A stretch of 64,000 nucleotides of DNA from Verrucomicrobiota bacterium (GCA_013287435.1 JABDDU010000002.1:34349-98348); one strand, 5' to 3'; shown: positions 52,303-61,495, counted from the stretch's first letter. Numbers and translations: made by a program. Notes: generated from the letters alone by a model not told the origin.

Positions 52303-52308
52303 CCTATC

Positions 52309-53556
52309 ATGCGTAGCATACTTGAAACAGTGCTCGAAGAAAATTTTGCGATCGTTGAAAAAGCCCGCGGTGCGACGCATCGAGATTATCAATTTCCACA
52401 ATCAGAAAATATGATTAAAGTGGCCATCGGTATTCGGCGCGGCGGCAAAACGCATTTTCTCTATCAGACGATCAATCAACTAATCGATCAAGGTATTCAC
52501 AAAGAACAAATATTATTTATTAATTTCGAAGATGATCGCCTTCTCCCTATGGATGCAAAAGCCATGGGCGAATTATTGGATGCATTTTATAATTTATATC
52601 CTGAGAATCATCGTCGCCGTTGTTATTTATTTTTAGATGAAGTGCACAACGTAGAAAATTGGCAGTTGGCTGTGAGGCGTTTTTATGACAGCAAAAACAC
52701 GCAATTATATTTAACGGGCTCATCGGCAAAATTACTGAGCAAGGAAATTCACACGACATTGCGCGGTCGCTCACTTTCACTAGAAATATGGCCTTATAGT
52801 TTTCATGAATATTTAAATACACATCACATTCCCTTGCCTGAAAAACCGTTCGGACAAGCGAGTTTTGATGTGATGCAAAAACAACTCATCCATTATTTTT
52901 CGCAAGGTGGATTTCCGGCGGTTCAAACTATGTCTGCTCATGAGCGCTTGGACACCCTGCAAAATTATGCGGATACCGTGTTATTAAGAGATATTATTGA
53001 ACGTTACCATGTAACCAATATTCCCGTATTAAAATATCTCACTAACACATTATTGAAAAATGCGGCAACTATTTTTTCAATCAATAAATTTTATAACGAT
53101 ATTAAAAGCCAAGGTTATAAAATCGGAAAAGACACGATTCATCTTTATTTAGGCTATATTCAAGATGCTTTTTTAAGTTTCACAGTACCCTTTTATTCAG
53201 AATCCGAACGCATCAAACAAAATCAATCCAAAAAAATATTTTCAATTGATAACGGATTAATCAACGCCGTTTCTTTAAACATGCAGCATAATTATGGAAA
53301 ATTATTTGAGAATTTAATTTATTTAGATTTAAGAAGACAAAATAAAGAAATTTATTTTTACCATACGACGGACGGTTATGAAATTGATTTTGTCACCAAA
53401 GATAAATTAGGCCATCGCGAATTAATTCAAGTGTGCTGGGATGTGAGCGATAAAACAACGTTGGAGCGTGAAAAACGGGCGCTTGCTCAAGCAGAAAAAG
53501 AATTGGGTGTTAAAGGGAAAATAATCACGCCCAGAGATTATTTACGGATTCTCTAA
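52309..53556 (+). CDS. AAA_14/DUF4143 ATPase (copy 4)
   Basis: The 415-residue protein has Walker A VAIGIRRGGKTHFLYQTI, Walker B CYLFLDEVHNVENWQLAV, sensor LYLTGSSAKLLS, the TTLRGRSLSLEIWPYSFHEY segment split over the usual positions, YSQGGFPAV-like FSQGGFPAVQ, and DUF4143 end GYEIDFVTKDKLGHRELIQV. As in copy 3 the final ExK lysine is not kept. It is divergent from copy 3, with multi-copy operators between them. Its end overlaps the convergent ABC transporter gene by 15 bases. Confidence 0.9.
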   Translation: MRSILETVLEENFAIVEKARGATHRDYQFPQSENMIKVAIGIRRGGKTHFLYQTINQLIDQGIHKEQILFINFEDDRLLPMDAKAMGELLDAFYNLYPENHRRRCYLFLDEVHNVENWQLAVRRFYDSKNTQLYLTGSSAKLLSKEIHTTLRGRSLSLEIWPYSFHEYLNTHHIPLPEKPFGQASFDVMQKQLIHYFSQGGFPAVQTMSAHERLDTLQNYADTVLLRDIIERYHVTNIPVLKYLTNTLLKNAATIFSINKFYNDIKSQGYKIGKDTIHLYLGYIQDAFLSFTVPFYSESERIKQNQSKKIFSIDNGLINAVSLNMQHNYGKLFENLIYLDLRRQNKEIYFYHTTDGYEIDFVTKDKLGHRELIQVCWDVSDKTTLEREKRALAQAEKELGVKGKIITPRDYLRIL

Positions 53557-54849
53557 GCTCAGCATCCCGGTATTATAATCATACGCAAATATTTCCGCAT
53601 AACGACCCCAATCAATCACAACCGTTAAGACGGTTTCTGCCGCTTGTTTGGTGAGTGTTTTTTCTAATTCTTTCATAAACACGGTTTCTAATGCTTCATG
53701 ATACGGTTCTTGATCGAGCGCCTTGCGAATAAATTGCGCGATCGGCACGTATTGCATTAAATGTTCTGAAAATATTTTTTTGCGACCTAAAATATCCGCT
53801 TCCGCAAATAATTTTCCGCTCGCGGTTAATTCAATATCACCGCGTGAAACCCGCGCAAAATGCAAAATTTCAAGCGCTTCTGTAATCGGAAATAAATCAT
53901 CAATTTCAAAATGTAATTCTTCCGCCAATTCGGGCAAGCCGACTTGTTTATTCGCATATTCTGGCGCTGCTAACGTTTCGATAAACCCTGTTAATTCCGA
54001 CACATTCACATTCGGTAATCGATAATTGATTTCGGCCAGTTTATGTTTCGGTATTTTTTCAGGGATTTCCACACCCATGGGCGTTGTCATTAACGTGTAA
54101 ATTTCATCGACAATATCGCGAAATTCAGGATCTTGCACATTGCGCGGACGTGGAATTTTCACGTCAATGACTTTGCGAATCGTGCCTGGATTATTCGCAA
54201 AAACAAAAATGCGATCCGCCATTAATGCGGCTTCTTCAATATTATGTGTGACAATAATCGCCGCTTTGATTTTTGTTTTTTGTGATTGCCAAATATCAAT
54301 TAAGTCATTTCGTAAATTTTCAGCGGTCAATACATCGAGCGCTGAAAACGGTTCATCCATCAATAGCACTTCAGGATCGACTACCAAAGCGCGCGCAAAA
54401 CCAACCCGTTGCGACATACCGCCGGATAATTCTTTCGGGTAGGCGGATTCAAATCCGTCGAGACCGACAATATCAATTGCTTTCAATGCGCGATGACGAC
54501 GCTCGTTTTTGGGAACACCCAGTGCTTCTAAACCGAGCTCCACATTTTCTAATACTGTTAACCAAGGCAATAGCGCAAAATGTTGAAATACCATCGACAA
54601 ACCCAGCACCGGTTCGAGAATCGGTTGGTCACGATAACTAACAGCGCCCGATGATGTTTTCACCAAACCCGCTAAAATACGCAATAAAGTCGATTTACCC
54701 GAACCTGATTTTCCCAGAATCGCAATAATTTCATTTTCCTTCACATCAAAATCAACATGCTCCAACACCAACAATTCAGGCGCCCCTTTTTTCTTAAAGG
54801 ATTTTTTGACGTCACGCACGGACATAAGGGGAGAATTATTTTGGGACAT
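53542..54849 (-). CDS. ABC transporter ATP-binding protein with C-terminal AAA-associated domain
   Basis: The ~435-residue protein has Walker A ILGKSGSGKSTLLRILAG, Q-loop MVFQHFALLPWLTV, signature ELSGGMSQRVGFARALV, Walker B VLLMDEPFSALDV and switch VTHNIEEAALMADR, most like the nitrate/sulfonate/taurine group. The last ~150 residues form the AAA-associated domain (PDB-like winged-helix region with LPELAEELHFEIDDLFPITE). ATG 54849 has AGGAG six bases upstream. Its partner permease lies 7 kb away at 61762 on the same strand; copy 5 ATPase overlaps its start. Substrate unknown. Confidence 0.92.
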   Translation of the reverse strand: MSQNNSPLMSVRDVKKSFKKKGAPELLVLEHVDFDVKENEIIAILGKSGSGKSTLLRILAGLVKTSSGAVSYRDQPILEPVLGLSMVFQHFALLPWLTVLENVELGLEALGVPKNERRHRALKAIDIVGLDGFESAYPKELSGGMSQRVGFARALVVDPEVLLMDEPFSALDVLTAENLRNDLIDIWQSQKTKIKAAIIVTHNIEEAALMADRIFVFANNPGTIRKVIDVKIPRPRNVQDPEFRDIVDEIYTLMTTPMGVEIPEKIPKHKLAEINYRLPNVNVSELTGFIETLAAPEYANKQVGLPELAEELHFEIDDLFPITEALEILHFARVSRGDIELTASGKLFAEADILGRKKIFSEHLMQYVPIAQFIRKALDQEPYHEALETVFMKELEKTLTKQAAETVLTVVIDWGRYAEIFAYDYNTGMLSLENP

Positions 54850-56227
54850 TCCGTGCTCCTGATAAAATAGCATCTAACAATCGCGGTAACTGCTCAATCA
54901 AATAAAATGGAATTGATAATAATTGATATTGAATCGCTTGACCATCATGAGATTTCACATTCACCTCTACAAAACTTGGCACATCCGAATTAATTCTCAC
55001 TGCTAATTTTCGTTTTTTTAGCTGCATAAATAATTGTAATGATTTCATGCTACCTGTCGTTCCTGATTTTACTTCGATAGGAATAATTTGACTGGCATGC
55101 TGAATAATATAATCTATTTCCGCACTTGAACTTTTTTCTTCACGGTGCCAGCAATAATTATGCGACTCAATATAAGCAGGTTCAATACAGTGCAACAACT
55201 GTCCTACCACTTGCTCAGATATCGCGCCTTGGTTAATTAAATTAATATCACCCGCCGATTCAATTTGATCTAATCGTAATTTTAATAATGATAGCGCCAA
55301 ACCCACATCGATAAATTCAACTTTAAAACGTTTATGATCCACTCCCGCCAGCAGTGGCAAACCATTGGCTGGTATTGCCCTGATTTTATAACCCACCCGC
55401 GCTTTACATAATAAATTCAGCGCATCTTTCATCAACGTTGCTTTAACATCTGAATTAACGTGACTGTAAATAAATTTTTGTCCCAACAGTTGAGGTATTG
55501 CCGTCATCGTTTCCTCTAAATAACGGGTTGATATTTTTCCAGCATATTTGGAAAAATCATCTCGATAACTCAGCAATAATTCATTGTGCACGAGAGAAAC
55601 AGACTGTAATGAATTCGTTTCAATCCACGCGGCAATTGCGCTCGGCATTCCACCCACCACCAAATATTCTCGAAATAATGTCATGAATCGTTCATGTATG
55701 ACAGATAAAACATCGGTTGTTAGTTGACATGTTTTCAAAAAAGAAACGAGATTCTCGCATTTTTTGACAATCAAAAATTCCTCAAAAGAAAATGGATTCA
55801 CGTGCATGTAAGTAATGCGACCGACGGGCATACTAAAAGTATGGTCTGCTAATACAAAATCCAACAACGATCCTGCAGCGATAACAGGCAATGCCGGCAA
55901 TGATTCATAAAACCAGCGTAATTTTGCTATTAAATTTGGAAACGCCTGTATTTCATCTAAAAAAAGTATCGATTGATCAATGTTGATTTGCAATCCCATC
56001 GTCAACTCAATCGCACGCAGAATAATATCAGGCTCATTCGTTTTGAATGCGGTGTACAATTCAGGGTTTTTTTCAAAATTAATTTCGATGAGTTGTTTCT
56101 GAGTGTTCTTTGCCAAATTCCGCACCAACCAGGTTTTACCAACCTGGCGCGCGCCACGCATCAAGAGCGGTTTGCGTGAGCTTCCAACAAGCCATTCTTG
56201 TAAATACTGATCGGCGTATCGTTGCAT
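54836..56227 (-). CDS. AAA_14/DUF4143 ATPase (copy 5)
   Basis: The 463-residue protein has Walker A LMRGARQVGKTWLVRNLA, Walker B ILFLDEIQAFPNLIAKLRW, sensor AAGSLLDFVLAD, FSMPVGRITYMHVNPFSFEE, RDDFSKYAGKI, NQGAISEQVVGQLL, and nuclease-like SSSAEIDYII..IIPIEVKSG. It is the close paralogue of copy 1 at 26406, to which it aligns end to end. Its stop overlaps the ATP-binding ABC gene start by 14 bases, showing that it is inserted tightly into that operon. Confidence 0.92.
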   Translation of the reverse strand: MQRYADQYLQEWLVGSSRKPLLMRGARQVGKTWLVRNLAKNTQKQLIEINFEKNPELYTAFKTNEPDIILRAIELTMGLQINIDQSILFLDEIQAFPNLIAKLRWFYESLPALPVIAAGSLLDFVLADHTFSMPVGRITYMHVNPFSFEEFLIVKKCENLVSFLKTCQLTTDVLSVIHERFMTLFREYLVVGGMPSAIAAWIETNSLQSVSLVHNELLLSYRDDFSKYAGKISTRYLEETMTAIPQLLGQKFIYSHVNSDVKATLMKDALNLLCKARVGYKIRAIPANGLPLLAGVDHKRFKVEFIDVGLALSLLKLRLDQIESAGDINLINQGAISEQVVGQLLHCIEPAYIESHNYCWHREEKSSSAEIDYIIQHASQIIPIEVKSGTTGSMKSLQLFMQLKKRKLAVRINSDVPSFVEVNVKSHDGQAIQYQLLSIPFYLIEQLPRLLDAILSGARNVPK

Positions 56228-56475
56228 TGATTAAAAACCCGCTGCGGTATATTTTCGTCATAATGACAAGAAAACGGAATAAACACAAGGTTCTTTTTTC
56301 TGATTTTAGAAGAAAGACAAGGTTCTAAAACATACATCGAGTTATCATCGTAAAAATCAACTTTTTTTGTACCGCTAATAAAATATATAAATCCAAATGA
56401 GATAAAAATAAAACAAACTAGCCACGCAACATCAATTGATATTGTGTCGATCAGTTGATGTGGATATGCTTTCAT
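56161..56475 (-). CDS. possible small membrane protein, doubtful
   Basis: A frame beginning at ATG 56475 encodes about 104 residues with one strong membrane helix (VAWLVCFIFISFGFIYFI) and a polar remainder. It overlaps the start of ATPase copy 5 by 67 bases in another frame, which weakens it. No family recognised. It may be chance. Confidence 0.25.
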   Translation of the reverse strand: MKAYPHQLIDTISIDVAWLVCFIFISFGFIYFISGTKKVDFYDDNSMYVLEPCLSSKIRKKNLVFIPFSCHYDENIPQRVFNQCNDTPISIYKNGLLEAHANRS

Positions 56476-56530
56476 CACACACTCAAAATCAAAATGGGCA
56501 CATAGATTTATGGATGTTTCTCGCAAATAG

Positions 56531-56656
56531 GAAAACGATCGAGCACTTCATTTGTATAAAACATTGGGCTATGAGGTTGAAGGTGTTCGTAAAAAAGCAT
56601 TGTGCATCGATGGAAAATATTTTGATGAGCATTATATTGCGAGGTTGTTGCCATGA
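56531..56656 (+). pseudogene. C-terminal fragment of a GNAT acetyltransferase
   Basis: The plus strand reads ENDRALHLYKTLGYEVEGVR then KKALCIDGKYFDEHYIARLL and a stop. N-x-RA-x-x-LY-x-x-LG(F/Y)-x-x-EG is the GNAT C-terminal (motif B) pattern, followed by the usual YxDEhxM-like end. An in-frame TAG precedes it and the N-terminal two thirds are absent. Confidence 0.75.
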
Positions 56657-56906
56657 TCTTTGATTGTCATATTTGAGAGGTATGAATTCATATTACGCGT
56701 TCGTTTTTAATAGAAAATCTTTATTGCCAATTGCTAGTTTAGAAATTTCACAACACAGATATTACCATTTATGATTTTTTCTTATTTATATAAAGTGGTA
56801 GTTGAAGCGAGAATGACACCGGTTAATGCATGGTTTGCAATAAACTAAAAAATCAGGAGGATCGAGAAATAGTTTGTTAAAACTTGTATTTTTAAATTAT
56901 TGAACA
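56657..56906. other. gene-free AT-rich stretch
   Basis: No open frame with a plausible start, no member of the repeat families and no clear hairpin was found between the GNAT remnant and higA. Confidence 0.5.
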
Positions 56907-57239
56907 TCAATATAATGCCTGCAACCCATGCGCGGAAACTAAATTTAATAATTTTAAAGATGCTCCAGTTGGATGACGATCACCCTGCTCCCATTTTCTT
57001 ACTGTTTCTGGTGAAATGTTAAGTAACTTTGCAAACACAACTTGGCTTACTTTTACAGTAACTCGAATACGTTTTATCTCCTTTGCTTTCAACACCTTTA
57101 TTTTTGGCGCTTTTAAAGATTCATATTCTCGCATCGTCACCGCATCAATTTCACCAACGTTATATAAAGAAGTGGCCATCTCAACCAACGTATCTTTGAG
57201 TCTGTCATTCACAGATTTTTTTATTTTCTTTGCACCCAT
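56907..57239 (-). CDS. higA: HigA-type HTH antitoxin
   Basis: The 110-residue protein has a C-terminal Cro/C1 HTH: IRVTVKVSQVVFAKLLNISP, ETVRKWEQGDRHPTGASLKL, and an N-terminal segment with DAVTMREYESLKAPKIKVLK. This is the HigA-2/MqsA-like antitoxin type that binds its toxin and the promoter. It follows the toxin gene by one base; toxin-first order is characteristic of higBA. Confidence 0.9.
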   Translation of the reverse strand: MGAKKIKKSVNDRLKDTLVEMATSLYNVGEIDAVTMREYESLKAPKIKVLKAKEIKRIRVTVKVSQVVFAKLLNISPETVRKWEQGDRHPTGASLKLLNLVSAHGLQALY

Positions 57240-57240
57240 A

Positions 57241-57606
57241 TTATTTCACCTCAACTACATCACCGTTTTTTAAGAGTAATTCAATTTTTTCATTCGACAA
57301 CGATAAGTAATATCCTGACATGTTTTTTAATTTTGCTAACGTATCATCTTCAACATCATCCATATCACTTTTTGGAAACCCAAAGAAAAAAACAGAACGC
57401 TCATCTTCGCGATATCCAATAAATGTTCGATATCCGCCACGCTTCCCCTCTCCCGGTCTTGCGATACGTTTTTTTAAAAGTCCACCACCCAAATTTGCTT
57501 CAACCAATCCTTTTGCAATTTCAACAACCGCGTCCTTCAGCATTTTATCGGTCACCCTTTCGCTTTTTGCCCATCGATGAAAGGCTTTGATTTTAAATAT
57601 CCTCAC
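57241..57606 (-). CDS. higB: RelE/HigB-like toxin (HigB-2 type)
   Basis: The 121-residue protein contains FKIKAFHRWAKSERVTDKML, KGLVEANLGGGLLKKRIARPG, GKRGGYRTFIGYREDERSVF and FFGFPKSDMDDVEDDTLAKL, the pattern of the RelE-like HigB-2 group (PF06296 family), which cleaves mRNA on the ribosome. It is the first gene of the pair with HigA. A 19-bp palindrome, probably the HigA operator, lies at 57627-57645. Confidence 0.9.
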   Translation of the reverse strand: MRIFKIKAFHRWAKSERVTDKMLKDAVVEIAKGLVEANLGGGLLKKRIARPGEGKRGGYRTFIGYREDERSVFFFGFPKSDMDDVEDDTLAKLKNMSGYYLSLSNEKIELLLKNGDVVEVK

Positions 57607-57626
57607 AAACTGCTCCTTTCTGTGAT

Positions 57627-57645
57627 TATAGTACTCAGTACTATA
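57627..57645 (-). promoter_or_regulatory. 19-bp palindrome upstream of higB
   Basis: TATAGTACT-C-AGTACTATA is a perfect palindrome around one central base, 21 bases before the higB start. Its TATAGT end can double as a -10 element. Confidence 0.8.
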
Positions 57646-57789
57646 TTTTGCAAGATTGATAAAATTTCATTTCTAAATTGCCGCTACACTGTTTCATTGA
57701 CTTTTTTAATGTTTACTTTTGCCATCATATTGCTCCAAGTAATATTGTTCTGTGTAATCGGGCATTATTGTAAATATATTTTTACGCGA

Positions 57790-57972
57790 CTATTTTGGTC
57801 GTCGACCAAATGGAACCTTCACAATCGAATCATAATGCTGAAGCAACAAGGTATCTGATAACTGAGCGAGCACATTAAGTGCAGTGCGTATAATTTCTGA
57901 TTCACTTAAATTAATTTGCTTTTGTCTTAACCTGGCGCGCTCTGTACACGACAAAAATTCATGCCGAACTCC
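57790..57972 (-). pseudogene. remnant of a small antitoxin-like gene
   Basis: The minus strand stays open for 60 codons: CTERARLRQKQINLSESEII, RTALNVLAQLSDTLLLQHYD and VPFGRRPK then stop. INLSESEIIR-x-AL resembles ribbon-helix-helix antitoxins. No ATG is available upstream, and the 16-bp inverted repeat of the 57940 element lies in its 5' part, so the N-terminus was probably lost by insertion. Confidence 0.5.
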
Positions 57973-58323
57973 CTATTTCCGGAATAATAAGCGAAAAAGC
58001 GCCTTTTAATGCAGAAAATGGCGCGTTTATTTGAAAAACACATTCCCTAATAACATCTAACCGGGTGCGGCTGCAACACGATGTAAAAAACTCTCTACAA
58101 CGACAGATTATCAATCACACAATGTCGTGCCTGAAGCCTGCATGGAGTATTGCGCAGCAATACGAAATGCGGCGTTTTGCAGCGGATTTCACTACAAAAC
58201 GCCATGCTGCGTTCGCTCTGCGAACTTCGCATTGGCTTCCGTCAGTTCAGTGTGAATATATAACCAGTACTTCGTTCCTGCATTTACAAACCTGGGAACG
58301 CGCACCCTTTGTCGTGTACAGAG
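57940..58323. mobile_element. candidate element bounded by 16-bp perfect inverted repeats
   Basis: CTCTGTACACGACAAA (57940-57955) and its exact reverse complement TTTGTCGTGTACAGAG (58308-58323) enclose 384 bp with no convincing gene. No target duplication is visible. The interior has higher GC than its surroundings (58050-58260). It may be a MITE. Confidence 0.6.
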
Positions 58324-58663
58324 GTTACCTACTATAATTAAATAATTTTAAGGTAACCTTAATATTCCCATGATAAGGTAAAAGTGTAGTTAAATTTATT
58401 AACGACTAAAAAACTCAGAATTTTATGAAAACACATAACAGTCACAACACAAAGTTGATAAGCGCGGTGCAAACCTCACGCTTGACTGTTCACGTCCTCA
58501 GTTTACATTCCATCATTATTAGAAATATTGTGCGCTAAGCACAAGATACTCATATCTGGCGAGATTTGTACGCAACAATCCATTTTTTAGTTCCAAACAT
58601 GAGTCGTTTGTTCACTCATGTTTTAAACATATTAATTATTTAATTTAGTTAAACGAGGTTTAT
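58324..58663. promoter_or_regulatory. gene-free leader with hairpins ahead of the 423-residue orphan
   Basis: AGGTTACCT and AGGTAACCT (58322-58359) form one inverted pair; AAACATGAGT (58595-58604) and ACTCATGTTT (58614-58623) form a 10-bp hairpin 40 bases before the gene. No gene seen. The second hairpin could be a regulator or attenuator of the downstream gene. Confidence 0.5.
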
Positions 58664-59935
58664 ATGGTTGGCGGCGGCAGCAGTAATGGTATGAGTGTTC
58701 TTCCTCCTGCGTGGAAGATGCAATTGAGTGAGTGGAGTAGTGAATATAGTGCAAACAACAGTGATGCAATGAAAACTTTTTTTGCATCAGATAAAAATGA
58801 GCAAGCTTTATTGAATGATTGTTACGAAGCGTTAGAAGGTTTAGAAATGTGCGATGCGCAACGAGCAAAAGAATATTTTCTGAGAGCGATGTTATGTTGT
58901 AAAGCAACACCAACTCAGAGAGCATTTGATAACATGGAAAAAGAAGTTGGGGCATTACTTTCTGAATGGATCAGTACACACGAATATAATGCCAATGTGC
59001 TCACATCATTGAGAAATTGTTTTTGGCTAGCGAAACGATTTTCAGAAAAACTGCTACAGGGTGAGACGTTTGCTCCAGATCTGGATGCGAAAATAGCACT
59101 AAATCAGATCTATTTAAAACAGACAACTGATTTATTGAGTGAATATGAGCGCACACCTTTTTTTGGTGCAGATTATCGCAGACAAAAAATTGCTGTTCTC
59201 ACTGCTCTTAAACCCGTATTGGAAAATAACGAAAAAGATGAAGCAGCCAATGCAAATTTGAGGAAAGTGGTAGCGCAAAATCCTGATTATGGACACTCGT
59301 ATATTTCTAGTCATTCCCGTGTTGCAGTGCTTTTTGAGCAAGCCCAGATGTTATATCCACAGATGATGACTGCTGTGAGTACAGCTGCAAATGCAAATGA
59401 AGTTGTATTTGTTGGCACAGTGGTTGTTGAGCCCGAACAACAACTGAAAAGTGACTTGCAATCAGAATTGACTAAATTACGCAATGAGCCATTAGGATTC
59501 TTAGGAAACACAAGGCAAAAAATTCGAGTATTGAAAGCAGCTCTCGTTTTTGTCAATTCTAAGCAAAAAGATGTCAATGGGTTTGCACAAGCACTGGCTG
59601 ATAATCCTGCTTACGCTTCTGAAATTAAATCAGGAAAAGTAACAGAAACGGTGCGATTGGTGCGTGAAATGGTTCGTCTTTATCCTGAAGTGCGGTCTGA
59701 TTTGGAGGCGCGTAGACAGACACTACAAACGCAAAGACAAGTACAAGAAGCGACTCGCAGTGGAGCAGGATTTTTTGATAGGGCAAGGAGCGCATTGGTC
59801 TCTTCAAAAGAGAAGGAACAACTGGAAGCACTGCAATCATTAAGTGTGCCAAATTCCGCTCCAACGACTGTTGTGACGGGTTCTGTTGTAAAGAGTGTAG
59901 AATATGGAAGACCAGCTGCTGTATGTGCTGCATAA
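58664..59935 (+). CDS. orphan protein with two internal ~80-residue repeats (possible effector)
   Basis: I do not recognise this 423-residue soluble protein. Residues ~158-236 (TPFFGADYRRQKIAVLTALK, VVAQNPDYGHSYIS, LFEQAQMLYPQMM) and ~268-348 (EPLGFLGNTRQKIRVLKAAL, ALADNPAYASEIKSGKV, LVREMVRLYPEVR) align as two copies of one helical domain: F-x-G-x-x-R-x-KI-x-VL-x-AL ... NP-x-Y ... LYP. The N-terminus is glycine-rich and has no signal peptide. Repeats and orphan status fit secreted effectors of intracellular gammaproteobacteria, but this is inference. A terminator follows. Confidence 0.75.
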   Translation: MVGGGSSNGMSVLPPAWKMQLSEWSSEYSANNSDAMKTFFASDKNEQALLNDCYEALEGLEMCDAQRAKEYFLRAMLCCKATPTQRAFDNMEKEVGALLSEWISTHEYNANVLTSLRNCFWLAKRFSEKLLQGETFAPDLDAKIALNQIYLKQTTDLLSEYERTPFFGADYRRQKIAVLTALKPVLENNEKDEAANANLRKVVAQNPDYGHSYISSHSRVAVLFEQAQMLYPQMMTAVSTAANANEVVFVGTVVVEPEQQLKSDLQSELTKLRNEPLGFLGNTRQKIRVLKAALVFVNSKQKDVNGFAQALADNPAYASEIKSGKVTETVRLVREMVRLYPEVRSDLEARRQTLQTQRQVQEATRSGAGFFDRARSALVSSKEKEQLEALQSLSVPNSAPTTVVTGSVVKSVEYGRPAAVCAA

Positions 59936-59948
59936 AATGGATTTTCTA

Positions 59949-59988
59949 ACACCCAACACAATTTAATGATTGTGTTGGGTGTATTTTA
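59949..59988 (+). terminator. intrinsic terminator after the repeat-domain orphan
   Basis: ACACCCAACACAAT and its perfect complement ATTGTGTTGGGTGT (14-bp stem, six-base loop, 59949-59982) are followed by ATTTTAAT. The stem begins 13 bases after the stop codon. Confidence 0.85.
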
Positions 59989-60308
59989 ATAAATGATGCT
60001 AACAAATAATTTACGATACAAAAAATAATTGGAGAGATTATCTTTATTATGCCCACCGTTTACAAGATCTTCATCGAGATCCTCCTTATTCGACACGAGG
60101 GGAAGGCCAAACGTTTTTAATTTTAGATGGGATAAAGTTAGAAAAGAGTTTTTATCAAAAGAAACGGCAACAGCAACACGATTTACGACAACAATTCCCG
60201 CTATTGTAAACGTTGGTACGTTTGGTCTCTCTAATTCAGATGACCAAACCACTCCTCTTTATGAAATCAAAAAAATTGCTAGATGAGGTTTCATTTATTT
60301 AAATAGAT
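59989..60308. other. stretch without a convincing gene
   Basis: A plus-strand frame (about 60029-60286, TTG start) and a minus-strand frame overlap here. Neither shows a known motif or a good start. They may be relics. No repeat family member is present. Confidence 0.4.
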
Positions 60309-61478
60309 CTACGTATATTCCCCACCCCACAACGCTTTCAAAAACATCTGCCACGGAACGGCTTCTATTTTGACACCGTTTTCAGTGCCTAATAATCGAC
60401 GACGCGGCGCAGTGCATACGACCACAGCGTGACGAGGTTTGTGATCATGACAAAATGCGCGTAGTCCTTTTAAATCGCTTAAACTAGGATTGCTATTTAA
60501 CTTAACTTCGATAGCACAATGACCATCATTTAAAATAAAATCGACTTCATATCCTGTTTTGCTGCGCCAATAATGAATGGGATCATCACTTTCGTGTAAA
60601 CCCAAAAATGCGGTTAATTCCATTAAAATAAAATGTTCAAACGCATTGCCAGCCGAAAGACCTTCTAGTGTTTCAATTTTATTTTTACTTAAATAATTCG
60701 CAACACCCACATCGAATAAATAAAATTTGGGTGTTGCTGAAATGAGATCACGTTTTGCTTTTTTAGAATAAGGCTGAATTAAATAACCCACCAAGGTATC
60801 TTGCAAAATTTGAAAATATTCTTTTACTGTTTTTGCATCAATCGCACAATCGCGCGCAATATTGGCGTAATTTAATAATTGTCCATTGCAAAAACCCGCT
60901 AACTCAATAAACCGCGCAAAACCAGGCAAATTACGCACCAACCCTTCGGCTTGAATTTCTTCGTGCAGATAATCGGAGATATAAGCTCGCAGCATTTTCG
61001 ACGGCTGCTCGCTTAAATAATGCGACGGCAATAATCCATGATTCAGTGCACGTATTAAATCAAAATCAGGAATTTCTTTATAGACCAATGGATAAAAATG
61101 AAAACGCCACGCTCTACCACCCAATAAATTTGCTGCACCTCGTTTTAATTTACGCGCACTCGATCCACACAAAATAAAACTGATTTTTTCATTTTCAATC
61201 AACCAATGCACTTCGTCCAATAAGGCAGGTACTTTTTGAATTTCATCAATAATAACAGGGTGTTTTAATTCTTCTTTTGATGCTGCCAATAATTCTTCAC
61301 GTAATAAATGCGGTGACACCATCAAACGTCTTAATTCATCTGTTTTTAACAAATCATACCAAATCGATTTTTGAAAGTGCGCATGCAAAAAAGTCGATTT
61401 ACCGGTTTTTCGAGCACCCCATAAAAATGCGGATTGATGTGCGGGGATTTTGAGTTGGGCGAGTCTTTGAAAGCTCAT
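60309..61478 (-). CDS. AAA_14/DUF4143 ATPase (copy 6)
   Basis: The 389-residue protein has Walker A FLWGARKTGKSTFLHAHF, Walker B HPVIIDEIQKVPALLDEV, sensor FILCGSSARKLKRGAANLLG, GGRAWRFHFYPLVYKEIP, and DUF4143 end YWRSKTGYEVDFIL, GHCAIEVKLN with an intact D-ExK pattern. It forms a third subgroup in the window. AGTATACT palindromes lie just upstream. It sits next to the family 2 element that abuts the ABC permease gene. Confidence 0.9.
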   Translation of the reverse strand: MSFQRLAQLKIPAHQSAFLWGARKTGKSTFLHAHFQKSIWYDLLKTDELRRLMVSPHLLREELLAASKEELKHPVIIDEIQKVPALLDEVHWLIENEKISFILCGSSARKLKRGAANLLGGRAWRFHFYPLVYKEIPDFDLIRALNHGLLPSHYLSEQPSKMLRAYISDYLHEEIQAEGLVRNLPGFARFIELAGFCNGQLLNYANIARDCAIDAKTVKEYFQILQDTLVGYLIQPYSKKAKRDLISATPKFYLFDVGVANYLSKNKIETLEGLSAGNAFEHFILMELTAFLGLHESDDPIHYWRSKTGYEVDFILNDGHCAIEVKLNSNPSLSDLKGLRAFCHDHKPRHAVVVCTAPRRRLLGTENGVKIEAVPWQMFLKALWGGEYT

Positions 61479-61495
61479 ATGTGGGTCTCATGAAG

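Noticed and set aside
57577..57858. Plus-strand 93-codon hydrophobic frame
   Set aside because: Overlaps the start and operator of higB and the antitoxin relic on the other strand; AT-rich sequence easily gives such hydrophobic frames.
58065..58337. Plus-strand 90-codon frame inside the TIR-bounded element
   Set aside because: No recognisable motif or ribosome-binding site, and it runs through the right inverted repeat; not convincing as a transposase or passenger.
60029..60286. Plus-strand 85-codon frame with TTG start
   Set aside because: No family, weak start and an overlapping minus-strand frame; may be a relic, not enough to call.
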